Source of the DNA: Streptomyces minutiscleroticus
Lineage (GTDB): Bacteria > Actinomycetota > Actinomycetes > Streptomycetales > Streptomycetaceae
Assembly: GCF_014650875.1 (NCBI RefSeq)
Contig: NZ_BMVU01000026.1
Location: 1 to 64,000, forward strand
Direction of reading: 5' to 3'
DNA: 64,000 nt
Shown here: positions 9,817 to 18,410 of the stretch, one piece after another
How positions within the stretch are numbered: the stretch's first letter is position 1
Layout: the number at the start of each line of letters is the position of its first letter
The notes under the pieces: generated by a model
What the model was told of the DNA's origin: nothing
Database searches by the model: none
Seen by the model: the letters and a program-made list of their open reading frames with translations, nothing else
Program-made: the position numbers and the translations under genes

Positions 9817-11241
9817 TCAGCGGTCGGCGAGGAGGGCGCGGAGCCGCTTGGTCCACTCGGCGGTCTCGGGCAGGTCCTTGACCGGCGTGCCGAAGTTGCC
9901 GCGCACGTCGGGGGCGACGGGCGTCGTGGCGTCGATGATCATCTTGCTGGTGACACCGGCCGGCTGGGAGGCGGGCGCGAGTTCCACGACCGACAGGTTC
10001 GGCAGGACGATGACGTCCTCCTTCGGGTTGACCTTGGCGGACTGGGCCCACATGACCTGCGGGAGGTCGAAGGGGTCCACGTCCTCGTCCACCAGGATGA
10101 CCTGGGAGACGTAGCCGAGGCCGTGCGGCGTGGTCATGGCGCGCATGCCGACCGCCTTGGCGAACCCGCCGTACCGCTTGGCGGTGGAGATGATCACGAG
10201 CAGGCCGTGCGTGTACATCGCGTTGACGGCGCGCACCTCGGGGAACTCGGCGCGCAGCTGCTTGAGCAGCGGGACGCTGGTGTTCGGGCCGACCAGGTAG
10301 TCGCACTCGGTCCAGGGCATGCCCAGGTAGAGGGACTCGAAGACGGGGTTCGTGCGGTACGAGATCCGCTCGATGCGGATGACCGGCATCCGCCGCCCGC
10401 CGGAGTAGTGGCCGGTGAACTCGCCGAAGGGGCCCTCGATCTGACGCACCCGCGACTCGACGACGCCCTCGATCACCACCTCGGCGCCCCAGGGGACGTC
10501 CAGACCGGTGTGCGGGGCGGTCGCGATCGGCATCGGCGCGCCGCGCAGGGCGCCGGCCATCTCGTACTCGGACTGGTCGTAGCGCAGGGGCATGCCGGCG
10601 ACGATGGGGACCACCGGGTCGTTGCCCAGGGTGATCGCGACGGGCAGGTCCTCGCCCCGCTCCTCGGCGATGCGCAGGTGCTTGGCGATGTCGTGCACGG
10701 GGACCGGCTGCAGGGCCAGCCGGTCGCGCCCGATGACCTCCATGCGGTACGTGCCGAGGTTCTGCTTGCCGAAGTGGTCCGGGTCCTCGGGGTCGCGCGA
10801 GACCACGGCGGCCTTGTCGAGGTAGAAGCCGCCGTCGCCGTCGTTGAGGCGGAACAGCGGGAGGATGTCGAAGAGGTTCACGTCCTCACCGGTGACGGTG
10901 TTCTCCTGCCAGGGCGCGTCCGCGCGGCGCTCGGGGGCGACGGGGAAGGCGTCCCAGCGGCGGGCGAACTCCTCCACCTGCTCACGCGGCGAGGTCTCCT
11001 TGGGCAGCCCGAGGGCGAGGGCGTGGTTGCGCCAGGAACCGTGGACGTTCATGGCGATCCGGGCGTCCATGAAGCCCTTGACGTTGTCGAACCACAGGGC
11101 CGGCGCACCGTCGCCGATGCGGCCCGCGGCGTTGGCGGCCGCCGCGATGTCGGGCTCCGGCAGCACCTCCTCGGTGATCCGCAGCAGCTGTCCCTCCTTC
11201 TCCAGGGTGTCGAGGAACGAGCGCAGGTCGTCGTAGGGCAT
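9817..11241 (-). CDS. vdcC: UbiD-family non-oxidative vanillate/4-hydroxybenzoate decarboxylase
   Basis: 474 residues from the ATG at 11241 (AAGGAG eight bases upstream), the usual length of the catalytic subunit. UbiD features include GSWRNHALALG near the N-terminus, IEGPFGEFTGHYSGGRRMP in the middle (with the glutamates of the E-x-P-FGE region) and the C-terminal block TTPVAPDVRGNFGTPV. UbiD enzymes use prenylated FMN, supplied by the UbiX partner encoded immediately upstream, to decarboxylate aromatic acids without oxygen; VdcC acts on vanillate to give guaiacol in Streptomyces. An AraC-type regulator is divergent from the operon. The exact substrate (vanillate versus 4-hydroxybenzoate) is inferred from gene order B-C-D. 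Confidence 0.9.
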   Translation of the reverse strand: MPYDDLRSFLDTLEKEGQLLRITEEVLPEPDIAAAANAAGRIGDGAPALWFDNVKGFMDARIAMNVHGSWRNHALALGLPKETSPREQVEEFARRWDAFPVAPERRADAPWQENTVTGEDVNLFDILPLFRLNDGDGGFYLDKAAVVSRDPEDPDHFGKQNLGTYRMEVIGRDRLALQPVPVHDIAKHLRIAEERGEDLPVAITLGNDPVVPIVAGMPLRYDQSEYEMAGALRGAPMPIATAPHTGLDVPWGAEVVIEGVVESRVRQIEGPFGEFTGHYSGGRRMPVIRIERISYRTNPVFESLYLGMPWTECDYLVGPNTSVPLLKQLRAEFPEVRAVNAMYTHGLLVIISTAKRYGGFAKAVGMRAMTTPHGLGYVSQVILVDEDVDPFDLPQVMWAQSAKVNPKEDVIVLPNLSVVELAPASQPAGVTSKMIIDATTPVAPDVRGNFGTPVKDLPETAEWTKRLRALLADR

Positions 11242-11374
11242 GAAGGTGTCTCCTTGCGTGAACCACGGTGTGGGGGGTGGGGGAGAAGGGGAGGCGCGGC
11301 GGGCGCGGGCCGGCCCGGCCGTGTGATCGCGGACCGGCCCGGTCATGCGGGCGCGGGGCGGCCCGGCCGTGCGG

Positions 11375-11971
11375 TCAGGAAGCGCGGCGGGGGCCGTCGA
11401 GGCGGGCGGTGCGCAGGCCGGCCCACCGTTCGGCGCCCGGCGCGGGCAGGTCCAGCTGGTCCAGGACGCGGGAGACGATGTGCTCCACGATGTCGTCGAC
11501 CGTGGCGGGGTTGTTGTAGAAGGCGGGCATGGGCGGCACGATGCGCACGCCCATCCGGGACAGGGCCAGCATGTTCTCCAGGTGGATCTCGCTGAGCGGG
11601 GTCTCCCGGGGGACCAGGACCAGCGGCCGGCGCTCCTTCAGCGTCACGTCCGCGGCCCGGCCGACCAGCCCCTCCGCGTACCCGGCGCGGATGCCGGCCA
11701 GCGTCTTCATGGAGCACGGGATCACCACCATGCCGTCCGTGCGGAAGGAGCCGGAGGAGATGGTGGCGCCCTGGTCCTCGGGCCCGTGCACCACGTCGGC
11801 CAGCTCGCCGACCTCGCGCACGGTGCGGCCGGTCTCCAGCTCGACGGTGGACCGGGCCCAGCGGCTCATCACGAGGTGGGTCTCCACCTCGGGCAGCTCG
11901 GCCAGCCGCTCCAGCAGCCGCACCCCGAACGGAGCCCCGGTCGCCCCCGTCATCCCCACGATCAAACGCAC
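11375..11971 (-). CDS. vdcB: UbiX-like flavin prenyltransferase
   Basis: 198 residues starting with a GTG at 11971. It opens with the flavoprotein motif RLIVGMTGATGAPFGVRLLE and contains the SSGSFRTDGMVVIPCSMKTL and LVLVPRETPLSEIHLENML segments diagnostic of UbiX/Pad1. UbiX adds a dimethylallyl group to FMN to make the prenyl-FMN cofactor used by UbiD enzymes, here VdcC, encoded 133 bp downstream. It is the first gene of the B-C-D operon. A TAGCGT hexamer at 12018-12023 (minus strand) could be the operon -10 box; no good -35 is seen, as expected for an activator-dependent promoter next to an AraC gene. Confidence 0.9.
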   Translation of the reverse strand: MRLIVGMTGATGAPFGVRLLERLAELPEVETHLVMSRWARSTVELETGRTVREVGELADVVHGPEDQGATISSGSFRTDGMVVIPCSMKTLAGIRAGYAEGLVGRAADVTLKERRPLVLVPRETPLSEIHLENMLALSRMGVRIVPPMPAFYNNPATVDDIVEHIVSRVLDQLDLPAPGAERWAGLRTARLDGPRRAS

Positions 11972-12103
11972 GGCGCACCTGCTCCTTTTCGGTCATCCGT
12001 CGGCCTGTCCTCCTTTCACGCTAGGAGCCGTCGCTGGACCGGAGCGGTACGCTGGGGACAAGCGATGGGGAAAAACGGACACACCGGAGTCGGGCGGAGA
12101 CAC

Positions 12104-13078
12104 ATGGCGCGGTACGGGAGCGGCGACCGGCCGGCCCGCGGCGGTGCGCAGGGCGGCGTCACGATCACCGAGGTCGCCTACCGGCCCTCGCTCAGCGCGC
12201 CCATCGGCATGGACGTGGTGGACTTCGCGGAGCTGCGGGCGCGCGGCCGGCGCCGCGGCATCGACCTGTCCAGCCCGCAGCGCCCGGCCTTCCACCACCT
12301 CATCCACCTGCACCGGGACTCCGGGCCGCTGCCCCACACGGTGGACTTCGCCCGGCACGTCGTCCCGCCCGGCGGCTGGCTGTGGGTGCGCCCCGGACAG
12401 GTGCACCAGTACGCGGCCGGGCCCGAGGGGCCGTGGGAGACGGCGGACGGTGTCATCGTGATCTGGCGCCCGGGCTTCGTGCCGGACGAACCGCCGGCCG
12501 CGCAGGGGCCGGTCGTACCGGACGGGCCGCACGCCCGGATGGTGGGCCTGGCCCTGGACCACCTCCTCACCGAGTACGACGACCTGGGCGCCCTGCCCCT
12601 GGAGGCGCACAACAGGACCCTGCGGATGCTCCTCGCGGTCCTGCTGCTGCGGCTGACCCACGCGCACCCGTCGGCGGCGCCCGCCGCCGTGCCCAGGGAC
12701 GGCCCCTTCCCCCGCTTCCGCGCCGCCGTGGAGCGCGACTTCACCCGCACCCACCGGGTCGGCGACTACGCCGCGGCGCTCGGCTACAGCACGCGCACGC
12801 TCACCCGGGCCGCCCTCGCGGCCACCGGCTCCACGGCCAAGGCGTACCTGGACGCGCGCATCGTCCTGGAGGCCAAGCGCCTCCTGGTCCACACCGACCT
12901 CACCGCGGCGGACGTGGCCCGCCACCTCGGCTTCACGGACCCCGGCGACTTCGGCAAGTTCTTCCGCAAGCACGACGGCCGCACGCCGCTGTCCTTCCGC
13001 GCGGCGGCCCGGGGCACGACGGAGGACCGACCGCCGCCCGCGACGGCGGACCGGCCCGCCGCCCCGGCAGGTCCGTGA
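12104..13078 (+). CDS. AraC-family transcriptional regulator, probable regulator of vdcBCD
   Basis: 324 residues. An N-terminal cupin-like sensing region (residues 20-120: PAFHHLIHLHRDSG, PGGWLWVRPGQVHQY) is followed by a C-terminal double helix-turn-helix (GDYAAALGYSTRTLTRA, then AADVARHLGFTDPGDFGKFF and a final RTPLSFR). This is a classic AraC/XylS layout, usually activators that bind a small effector. It is transcribed divergently from vdcB across a 132-bp gap, so control of the decarboxylase operon by an aromatic acid is likely (inference). Start: ATG at 12104 after GGCGGAG; an in-frame ATG at 12065 is the alternative. A Pro/Ala-rich tail ends the protein. Confidence 0.82.
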   Translation: MARYGSGDRPARGGAQGGVTITEVAYRPSLSAPIGMDVVDFAELRARGRRRGIDLSSPQRPAFHHLIHLHRDSGPLPHTVDFARHVVPPGGWLWVRPGQVHQYAAGPEGPWETADGVIVIWRPGFVPDEPPAAQGPVVPDGPHARMVGLALDHLLTEYDDLGALPLEAHNRTLRMLLAVLLLRLTHAHPSAAPAAVPRDGPFPRFRAAVERDFTRTHRVGDYAAALGYSTRTLTRAALAATGSTAKAYLDARIVLEAKRLLVHTDLTAADVARHLGFTDPGDFGKFFRKHDGRTPLSFRAAARGTTEDRPPPATADRPAAPAGP

Positions 13079-13081
13079 CCC

Positions 13082-13106
13082 CCGGCGGCGCCCGGCCCGC
13101 CGCCGG
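13082..13106 (+). terminator. Terminator after the AraC gene
   Basis: Perfect 9-bp stem (13082-13090 with 13098-13106) with a 7-nt loop, starting 4 bp after the AraC stop codon. It lies in the convergent gap before the WYL regulator. Confidence 0.5.
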
Positions 13107-13194
13107 TGCACGGCACGCCGTTCCCCGGCTGCTGCCGGTCCCTTCCCCGGAGGGGACGCCGGCGTCGCCTGTCCCGGTCGGGCGCCGGCGTCGC

Positions 13195-14148
13195 CTAGGC
13201 GCGGCCGAAGCGGGCGCTCCACTCGTGGAGGCGGTCGCGCAGCTCGGGCGGGCCGAGCACGCGGAAGTCGGCGCCGACCATGCCCAGGGCCAGGGCCGGC
13301 CAGTCCAGGGAGTCGGCGGTCATGCGCACCCGGCAGTGCGCGGCGTCGATCTCCTCGACCGTGCTCCACCGGCCGATCCGCTCGCGCACGGCCGCGGCCG
13401 GGGCGTCCACCCGGACCTCCACCTCGTACGAGCGGGGCATGGAGTCCAGACCGGCGCGGACGAACGCGGCGGCGTCCGGGGCGGGCAGGTCGCGGGGCCG
13501 GAACCGGGCGCCGGTGCCCTTCGGCGCGGTGAGCCGGTCGACCCGGAAACTGCGCCAGTCGTGCCGGGTGAGGTCGTACGCGACCACGTACCAGCGGCGG
13601 TCGAGGCAGACCAGCCGGTGCGGTTCGACGTGCCGCTCGCTGCGCCGGCCGTCGGCGGCGGTGTAGGAGAAGCGGAGCTGCTCGCCGTCGCGGCAGGACA
13701 GCGCGACCGCGGTGAGGGCCTCCGGGTCGGTGCCCGCCGCGGCCGGTCCGTTCCAGGAGGCGGCCACGGTCATCGCGCGCAGGGCCTCGACCCTGCGGCG
13801 CAGCCGGGCCGGCATCACCTGCGCCACCTTGGCCAGGACCCGGACCGAGGTCTCGGCGATGCCCTCCACGCCGGTCTGCGCGGCGGCCTGCAGACCCACG
13901 GCCAGGGCGACCGCCTCCTCGTCGTCGATCACCAGTGGCGGCAGGACCGCGCCCGCGGCGAGCTGGTAGCCCCCGTCGGCGCCGCGCTGCGCCTCGACCG
14001 GGTAGCCCAGCTCGCGCAGCCGGTCGACGTCCCTGCGCAGGGTGCGCACGGAGACGCCCAGCCGCTCGGCCAGCTCGGTGCCGGGCCAGTGACGGTGGGT
14101 CTGGAGGAGGGACAGCAGCCGCAGTGTCCGAGTGCTGGTGTTCGCCAT
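13195..14148 (-). CDS. WYL-domain transcriptional regulator (YafY/PafBC-like)
   Basis: 317 residues. An N-terminal winged helix of the HTH_11/DeoR type (TELAERLGVSVRTLRRDVDRL) is followed by a WYL domain (about residues 135-225, with RLVCLDRRWYVVAYD) and a WCX-like C-terminal extension. WYL proteins sense nucleic-acid or small-molecule ligands and act as single-component regulators. It diverges from a DinB-family gene, which is the common target arrangement for YafY-type regulators, with an 8-bp inverted repeat in the shared region. Start ATG 14148 is used; an ATG twelve bases upstream lacks space for a ribosome site. Confidence 0.85.
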   Translation of the reverse strand: MANTSTRTLRLLSLLQTHRHWPGTELAERLGVSVRTLRRDVDRLRELGYPVEAQRGADGGYQLAAGAVLPPLVIDDEEAVALAVGLQAAAQTGVEGIAETSVRVLAKVAQVMPARLRRRVEALRAMTVAASWNGPAAAGTDPEALTAVALSCRDGEQLRFSYTAADGRRSERHVEPHRLVCLDRRWYVVAYDLTRHDWRSFRVDRLTAPKGTGARFRPRDLPAPDAAAFVRAGLDSMPRSYEVEVRVDAPAAAVRERIGRWSTVEEIDAAHCRVRMTADSLDWPALALGMVGADFRVLGPPELRDRLHEWSARFGRA

Positions 14149-14201
14149 GCCGTAGAGCATCCCCCGATTCAGGTCGGAAAGTGACCGCTGTGCCTCCTAG
14201 C

Positions 14202-14232
14202 GTGGTTCCCGACCGAGAACGGCAGGAACCAC
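14202..14232. promoter_or_regulatory. Inverted repeat in the WYL/DinB divergent promoter
   Basis: GTGGTTCC (14202-14209) and GGAACCAC (14225-14232) form a perfect 8-bp inverted repeat with a 15-bp spacer, directly downstream of a possible plus-strand -10 box TAGCGT (14198-14203) and upstream of the dinB-like start. It is a candidate operator for the divergent WYL regulator; a leader hairpin is the alternative. Confidence 0.35.
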
Positions 14233-14254
14233 GGGAACGGTGAAGGCGGAGACC

Positions 14255-14926
14255 ATGACTTCCAGCGAACTGACGGTCGGCGCACAGGCTTCGAGCGGGT
14301 CGGCCCCCGACGGACCGGACCCCGGCGGACCGGCCGCCCGCACCGCGGCCGACACCCACGCCGCCGTCGACACCCACGTCCACGCCTCCTCCGGCGCACC
14401 GGCGGACGCCGCGGCCGTCACCGGTGAGCGCGCCGACCTGCTGGGCGCGCTGGCCAAGCAGCGGCACTTCCTGCGCTTCACCACGCGCGACCTCACCGAC
14501 GAGCAGGCGGGAGGGCGCACCACCGTCAGCGAGCTGTGCCTGGGCGGTCTGGTCAAACACGTCACCGCGGTCGAGCGGCACTGGGCGGACTTCGTCCTGG
14601 AGGGGCCGTCGGCGCTGGGCGACTTCACGGCCATGACCGAGGAGGACTGGGCCCGGCGGGCCGACGAGTTCCGGATGCTGCCCGGCGAGACGCTGGACGC
14701 CGTGCTCGCCGACTACGAGGAGGCGGCCCGCCGCACCGACGAACTGGTCGTCACCCTCCCGGACCTGGACGTCTCCCACCCCCTGCCGAAGGCCCCGTGG
14801 TTCGAGCCCGGCGGCCGGTGGTCGGCCCGGCAGGTCCTGCTGCACATCATCGCGGAGACCGCCCAGCACGCCGGCCACGCCGACATCGTCCGCGAGTCAC
14901 TGGACGGCGCGAAGAGCATGGGGTGA
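14255..14926 (+). CDS. DinB-family (DinB/YfiT-like four-helix) protein
   Basis: 223 residues from the ATG at 14255 (GGCGGAG upstream); an in-frame GTG at 14240 is the alternative. A disordered N-terminus of about 50 residues rich in Ala/Ser/Asp leads into a four-helix DinB_2-type domain: GLVKHVTAVERHWADF supplies the first metal-type histidine and LLHIIAETAQHAGHADIVRE supplies the characteristic H-x3-E-x3-H-x2-H pattern. These proteins are metal-binding and often thiol-S-transferase-related (mycothiol/bacillithiol) with poorly known roles. Divergence from the WYL regulator suggests control by it. Confidence 0.82.
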   Translation: MTSSELTVGAQASSGSAPDGPDPGGPAARTAADTHAAVDTHVHASSGAPADAAAVTGERADLLGALAKQRHFLRFTTRDLTDEQAGGRTTVSELCLGGLVKHVTAVERHWADFVLEGPSALGDFTAMTEEDWARRADEFRMLPGETLDAVLADYEEAARRTDELVVTLPDLDVSHPLPKAPWFEPGGRWSARQVLLHIIAETAQHAGHADIVRESLDGAKSMG

Positions 14927-15017
14927 CGGGAGGGCGGGATGACAGTGTGAACGGGGCGGTGCCGGGCCCTTGAGGAAGGGGCCGAGGCGGGGAGCAGGCG
15001 CTCATGCCTCGTACGGT

Positions 15018-15043
15018 CGCCCTCCGCACCGGAGCGGAGGGCG
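15018..15043. terminator. Bidirectional terminator between DinB and USP genes
   Basis: Perfect 10-bp stem (15018-15027 with 15034-15043) with a 6-nt loop between the convergent DinB (plus) and USP (minus) genes. A second 9-bp hairpin (15060-15068 with 15083-15091) overlaps the USP stop codon. Confidence 0.6.
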
Positions 15044-15081
15044 GCGGGTACCGCCCTGTGACACCGTGTTCCGCGGGAGGC

Positions 15082-16017
15082 TCACGGTGTCTTCTGCGGG
15101 ACCACGGCGACCGGGCAGGTCGCGTGGTGCAGGACGCCGTGGGTGACACGGCCCGGATGGAAGCCGAAGTGCCCCGCGTGCCGCCCGGCGCCGACGACCA
15201 GCAGGCCGGCCCCGTGCGAGACGTCCACCAGCACCTTGCGGGCGTGCCCCTCGACCGTGCGCGGCCGGACGGCGACGCCGGGATGTTCCGCCGCCGGTCC
15301 GCGCAGCGCCGCCGCCAGGTCCTCGGCGGCCCGCCGCTCGTGCGACCGGGCGGGGTCTCCCGCGAGCAAGGGGTGGTCGGTCGTCCCGTGCGCCGGGCAC
15401 CGCCAGGCCCGTACGGCCTCCAGGAGCACCCCGCGCCACGCGGCCTCCTGGAAGGCGAAGCGCACCGCGGGCGGGGCGGCGGTCCCGTCCCCGACACCCA
15501 GGACGACGCGGCCGGGGTCCCCGGCCCCCGTACCACCGTCCCGGCCGCCGCGGAACACGATCACCGGGCAGTCCGCGTGGGCGGCCACGGCCAGGCTCAC
15601 CGAGCCGAGCAGCAGCCCGGCGACGTCCCTGCCGAGGTCCCGGCCCCGCGCGAGCGGGGAGGCGCCCCCGCGGCCGCCGCCGCCCACCACCAGCGCGCAG
15701 GAGTGCCGGCTCTCGCGCACCAGCGCGTGCTCCGGTTCCTCGGGCAGGATGTCGGTGGAGAGCGGCACGCCGGGCCGGCGGCGGTGGGCGCGCCGTGCGG
15801 CGGCCTCGACGACGGCCTCGGCCAGGGTCCGTTCGTCGGGCTCGCCGAGGTCCTCGGAGAGGGCGGAGCCCTCGTAGCGCTCCCACAGCGAGGCGTGCAC
15901 CAGCCGCAGCGGTACCCCGCGCAGGGCGGCCTCCTCGGCCGCCCAGTCGACGGCGCGCAGGCTCGCCTCGGAACCGTCCACGCCCACGACCAGCGGCAGT
16001 TGCGGGTTCAGGCCCAT
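15082..16017 (-). CDS. Tandem-domain universal stress protein
   Basis: 311 residues with two UspA domains. The first starts LPLVVGVDGSEASL and has a Gly-rich nucleotide loop (VVGGGGRGG, then LLLGSVSLAVAAHADCPVIV). The second ends GHFGFHPGRVTHGVLHHATCPVAVV. The start is ATG 16017 with GGAAGGA and GAGG upstream. It follows another USP gene by 23 bp in the same direction and is therefore the second gene of a USP pair beside osdR. In actinobacteria double-domain USPs are core members of the DevR/OsdR dormancy regulon; membership here is inferred from position. Confidence 0.87.
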   Translation of the reverse strand: MGLNPQLPLVVGVDGSEASLRAVDWAAEEAALRGVPLRLVHASLWERYEGSALSEDLGEPDERTLAEAVVEAAARRAHRRRPGVPLSTDILPEEPEHALVRESRHSCALVVGGGGRGGASPLARGRDLGRDVAGLLLGSVSLAVAAHADCPVIVFRGGRDGGTGAGDPGRVVLGVGDGTAAPPAVRFAFQEAAWRGVLLEAVRAWRCPAHGTTDHPLLAGDPARSHERRAAEDLAAALRGPAAEHPGVAVRPRTVEGHARKVLVDVSHGAGLLVVGAGRHAGHFGFHPGRVTHGVLHHATCPVAVVPQKTP

Positions 16018-16040
16018 CGTCCTCGTCCTTCCGCGGGGTG

Positions 16041-16976
16041 TCAGGCGTGCGGGACGACGGCGACGGGAGCGGCGGCGTGGTGCAGGACGGCGTGCGCGAC
16101 GGGGCCGATGTGGGCGCCGAGCGGGCTGCGGCGGATCCGGCGGCCCACGACCACCAGCGAGGCCTCGCGGGAGGCGTCGACGAGGTGGCCGGCGACGGTG
16201 CCGTACGAGGACTCCTCGGCCGCCTCCACGTCCGCGAACTTCCGCCGCCAGGGGCGGAGCACCTCGGTGAGCCGGGCGGACTCGCGCAGCGCCAGTGACT
16301 GACAGAGGCCGGGGACGGTGGACAGGGCGTGGACGGAGGACGCCGGCGGGTTCCAGCCGTGGACGACGCGCAGGGACGTGCCGCGGCGGCGGGCGGCGGC
16401 GAACGCGAACCCGATCAGCTCCTCGTGGGGGTCCTCGATGTCGAGCCCGAGGACGACCGGCCGGAACGGCGTCCCCGCGGACGGCACGCCCGCCGGGTCC
16501 GCCTCGTGCTCGTCGGGGGCCTGCTCCGCGGCCCTGACCAGCACGACCGGCCGTTCGGCGTGGGCCACGACGGACAGCCCGACCGAGCCGACCAGGAAGC
16601 CGCCGAGACCGCCGAGCCCCCGGGAGCCGAGGACCAGCAGCTCGGCGTCCCCGGCCGCGCGGGCCAGCACCTCGGAGGGGCGGCCGGCCGGCTGCTCGGT
16701 GGTCACGTCGAGGCCGGGATGGCGCAGGCGGATGCCCTCGGCCGCCTCGCGCGCAACCCTCTCCGGGCCCCTGGCCGGGGGCGCCCCCGTCGCGCCCCGG
16801 TGCCGGAAGGCCCCCGCGTCGAGGAGCGGGACCTGGGCCACCGGCTCCGGCGCGGGCTCCCGGACGTGGACCAGCTTCAGCGGCAGGCCGAGCAGCCCTG
16901 CCTCGCGGGCGGCCCATTCGGCGGCGGCGCGGCTCTCGGGCGAGCCGTCGAGGCCCACGGTGACGGTGCGGGGCAT
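16041..16976 (-). CDS. Tandem-domain universal stress protein
   Basis: 311 residues, two UspA domains. Domain one begins RTVTVGLDGSPESR and carries LLVLGSRGLGGLGGFLVGSVG, the ATP-binding G-2x-G-9x-G-S/T type loop. Domain two begins PVVLGLDIEDPHEE and ends HHAAAPVAVVPHA. Start ATG 16976 with GGGAG eight bases upstream. First gene of the USP pair. Upstream (17239-17708) lie GGGCY-N4-GGCCC palindromes shared with the divergent osdR gene. Together with the third USP at 5 kb this makes three related stress proteins in the window. Confidence 0.87.
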   Translation of the reverse strand: MPRTVTVGLDGSPESRAAAEWAAREAGLLGLPLKLVHVREPAPEPVAQVPLLDAGAFRHRGATGAPPARGPERVAREAAEGIRLRHPGLDVTTEQPAGRPSEVLARAAGDAELLVLGSRGLGGLGGFLVGSVGLSVVAHAERPVVLVRAAEQAPDEHEADPAGVPSAGTPFRPVVLGLDIEDPHEELIGFAFAAARRRGTSLRVVHGWNPPASSVHALSTVPGLCQSLALRESARLTEVLRPWRRKFADVEAAEESSYGTVAGHLVDASREASLVVVGRRIRRSPLGAHIGPVAHAVLHHAAAPVAVVPHA

Positions 16977-17121
16977 GGGATCCACTCCCTGGGTCTGTGG
17001 TGGGCGGTCTGTGATGGGTGGTCGGGGCCGGCGGTGGCGCGTCGTGTGGTGCCGCGACACGTACGTACGGCGGTCGTCCCCCCGGCCCCGGACAGGGTCC
17101 GCCGGGGGACGTCCCGTTCGG

Positions 17122-17238
17122 TCAGCGCAGCGGGCGGAGGCGGCGGACGAGTGGAAGGCGGACTCCGGCGGCCCGGTCTCCGCCGAAGAGGTGGCGGCCG
17201 GGGCCCTGACCGCGGTGCGGGTGCTCGTGTACGGCCAT
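17122..17238 (-). CDS. Putative 38-residue peptide upstream of the USP pair
   Basis: A short reading frame with ATG at 17238 and a strong ribosome site (GGAGGGATCACC-ATG) in the same direction as the USP pair. The peptide is basic (begins MAVHEHPHRGQ, ends RRLRPLR) and resembles nothing I know. The strong start signal and its place directly downstream of the OsdR-like boxes are the reasons to list it; coding potential is weak. It could instead be a leader region of the USP transcript. Confidence 0.3.
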   Translation of the reverse strand: MAVHEHPHRGQGPGRHLFGGDRAAGVRLPLVRRLRPLR

Positions 17239-17333
17239 GGTGATCCCTCCGGGACGGTCCGGCCGGTGCCTGACACCTTCACTCTCGTCCCTGGCACCCG
17301 CCCCCCGCCGGATGCCGAAGGGCGGTGCCCGTT

Positions 17334-17347
17334 GGGCTGAACGGCCC
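17334..17347. promoter_or_regulatory. Candidate OsdR/DevR-type box
   Basis: GGGCT-GAAC-GGCCC in the region between the USP operon (minus) and osdR (plus). It differs at one position from the perfect box at 17523. A degenerate copy (GGGCTGTTCGGGGCCC) lies at 17357-17372. Confidence 0.4.
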
Positions 17348-17522
17348 CGTCCCGCAGGGCTGTTCGGGGCCCGCGCGGCACGACCGGCAAACGGAGCGCG
17401 GCGGGCGGCCGCCGAGGAGGAGCGCGGACCGGGGCCCGGGCCTCGGGGCCGTCCGGTCCTGCCCCGCGGCCGCGGAGCACGGGCCGGCGGTCGTCGTGGA
17501 GCACGCATTCCTGGGACGAGTG

Positions 17523-17551
17523 GGGCCGGTCGGCCCTAGTGCATTCGGCCC
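17523..17551. promoter_or_regulatory. Tandem OsdR/DevR-type boxes upstream of osdR
   Basis: Perfect palindrome GGGCC-GGTC-GGCCC at 17523-17536, followed 15 bp later (centre to centre) by a half-site version with intact right half (ATTC-GGCCC, 17543-17551). Tandem boxes of this geometry are how DevR/DosR binds. The position between osdR and the USP operon suggests autoregulation. The remaining part of the 17239-17708 gap shows no other gene. Confidence 0.5.
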
Positions 17552-17708
17552 GGGCGAGTGATGATCGTCCTCAGGAGCGGGCGGTCCGCGGTCCGTGGCC
17601 CGTCCGCTGCCGGACATCGAGTACTGGGCATCGGGTGCCGGGCAGCGGGGTCCCCAGGGCGATCGGGGCGCCGGAGCCGCCGGGGGTACCGGGGAACGAG
17701 GGGTCGTC

Positions 17709-18410
17709 ATGACCGAGACGCGCACTTTCACGGAGGACAACCCCATACGGGTGTTCCTGGTCGACGACCACGAGGTGGTCCGGCGCGGCCTGTCCGACCT
17801 GCTCGACGCGGAGCCGGACATCGCGGTGGTCGGTGACGCGGACAGTGTGGAGCAGGCCCTGGCGCGCGGTCCGGCGCTGCGCCCGGACGTCGCCGTGCTC
17901 GACGTACGGCTGCCGGACGGCGACGGCATCACGGTCTGCCGGGAACTGCGCAGCAGGATGCCGGAACTGGCCTGTCTGATGCTGACGTCGTTCGACGACG
18001 AGGACGCCCTGCTCAACGCGATCATGGCCGGGGCGGCGGGCTACGTGCTGAAGCAGATCCGGGGCTCCGACCTGCTCTCGGCCGTCCGCACCGTCGCCTC
18101 GGGCCAGTCGATGCTGGACCCCGCGACCACGGCGCGTCTCATGCGCTCGCTGCGCGCGGACCCCGCCGCGACGCCTCCCGTCGCGCCCGAGATCGCGAGT
18201 CTTTCGCCGCGTGAGCGGGAGATCCTCGCCCTGATCGGGGACGGTCTGACCAACCGTGAGATCGGCAAGCGGCTCTACCTGTCGGAGAAGACCGTCAAGA
18301 ACCACATCTCCCGACTGCTGGCCAAGCTGGGGGTCCAGCGCCGGGTGCAGGCCGCGGTCCTCGCCTCCCAACTGGACCAGCCGGACGACGGCGGCCGCGC
18401 GACGAAGTAG
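17709..18410 (+). CDS. osdR: DevR/DosR-like response regulator OsdR
   Basis: 233 residues, NarL/FixJ type. The receiver domain (residues 13-130: IRVFLVDDHEVVRRGL, phospho-acceptor Asp65 in AVLDVRLPDG, the lysine in GYVLKQI) closely follows the pattern of M. tuberculosis DosR, including RPDVAVLDVRLPDG and RSRMPELACLMLTS. A LuxR-type helix-turn-helix follows (LSPREREILALIGDGLTNREIGKRL...KNHISRLLAKLGVQRR). The S. coelicolor counterpart, OsdR, controls dormancy, hypoxia and development genes. It faces the kinase gene osdK convergently and is flanked by two USPs. ATG 17709 follows GAGGGG. The 3' end is part of a triplicated 24-bp repeat. Confidence 0.9.
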   Translation: MTETRTFTEDNPIRVFLVDDHEVVRRGLSDLLDAEPDIAVVGDADSVEQALARGPALRPDVAVLDVRLPDGDGITVCRELRSRMPELACLMLTSFDDEDALLNAIMAGAAGYVLKQIRGSDLLSAVRTVASGQSMLDPATTARLMRSLRADPAATPPVAPEIASLSPREREILALIGDGLTNREIGKRLYLSEKTVKNHISRLLAKLGVQRRVQAAVLASQLDQPDDGGRATK

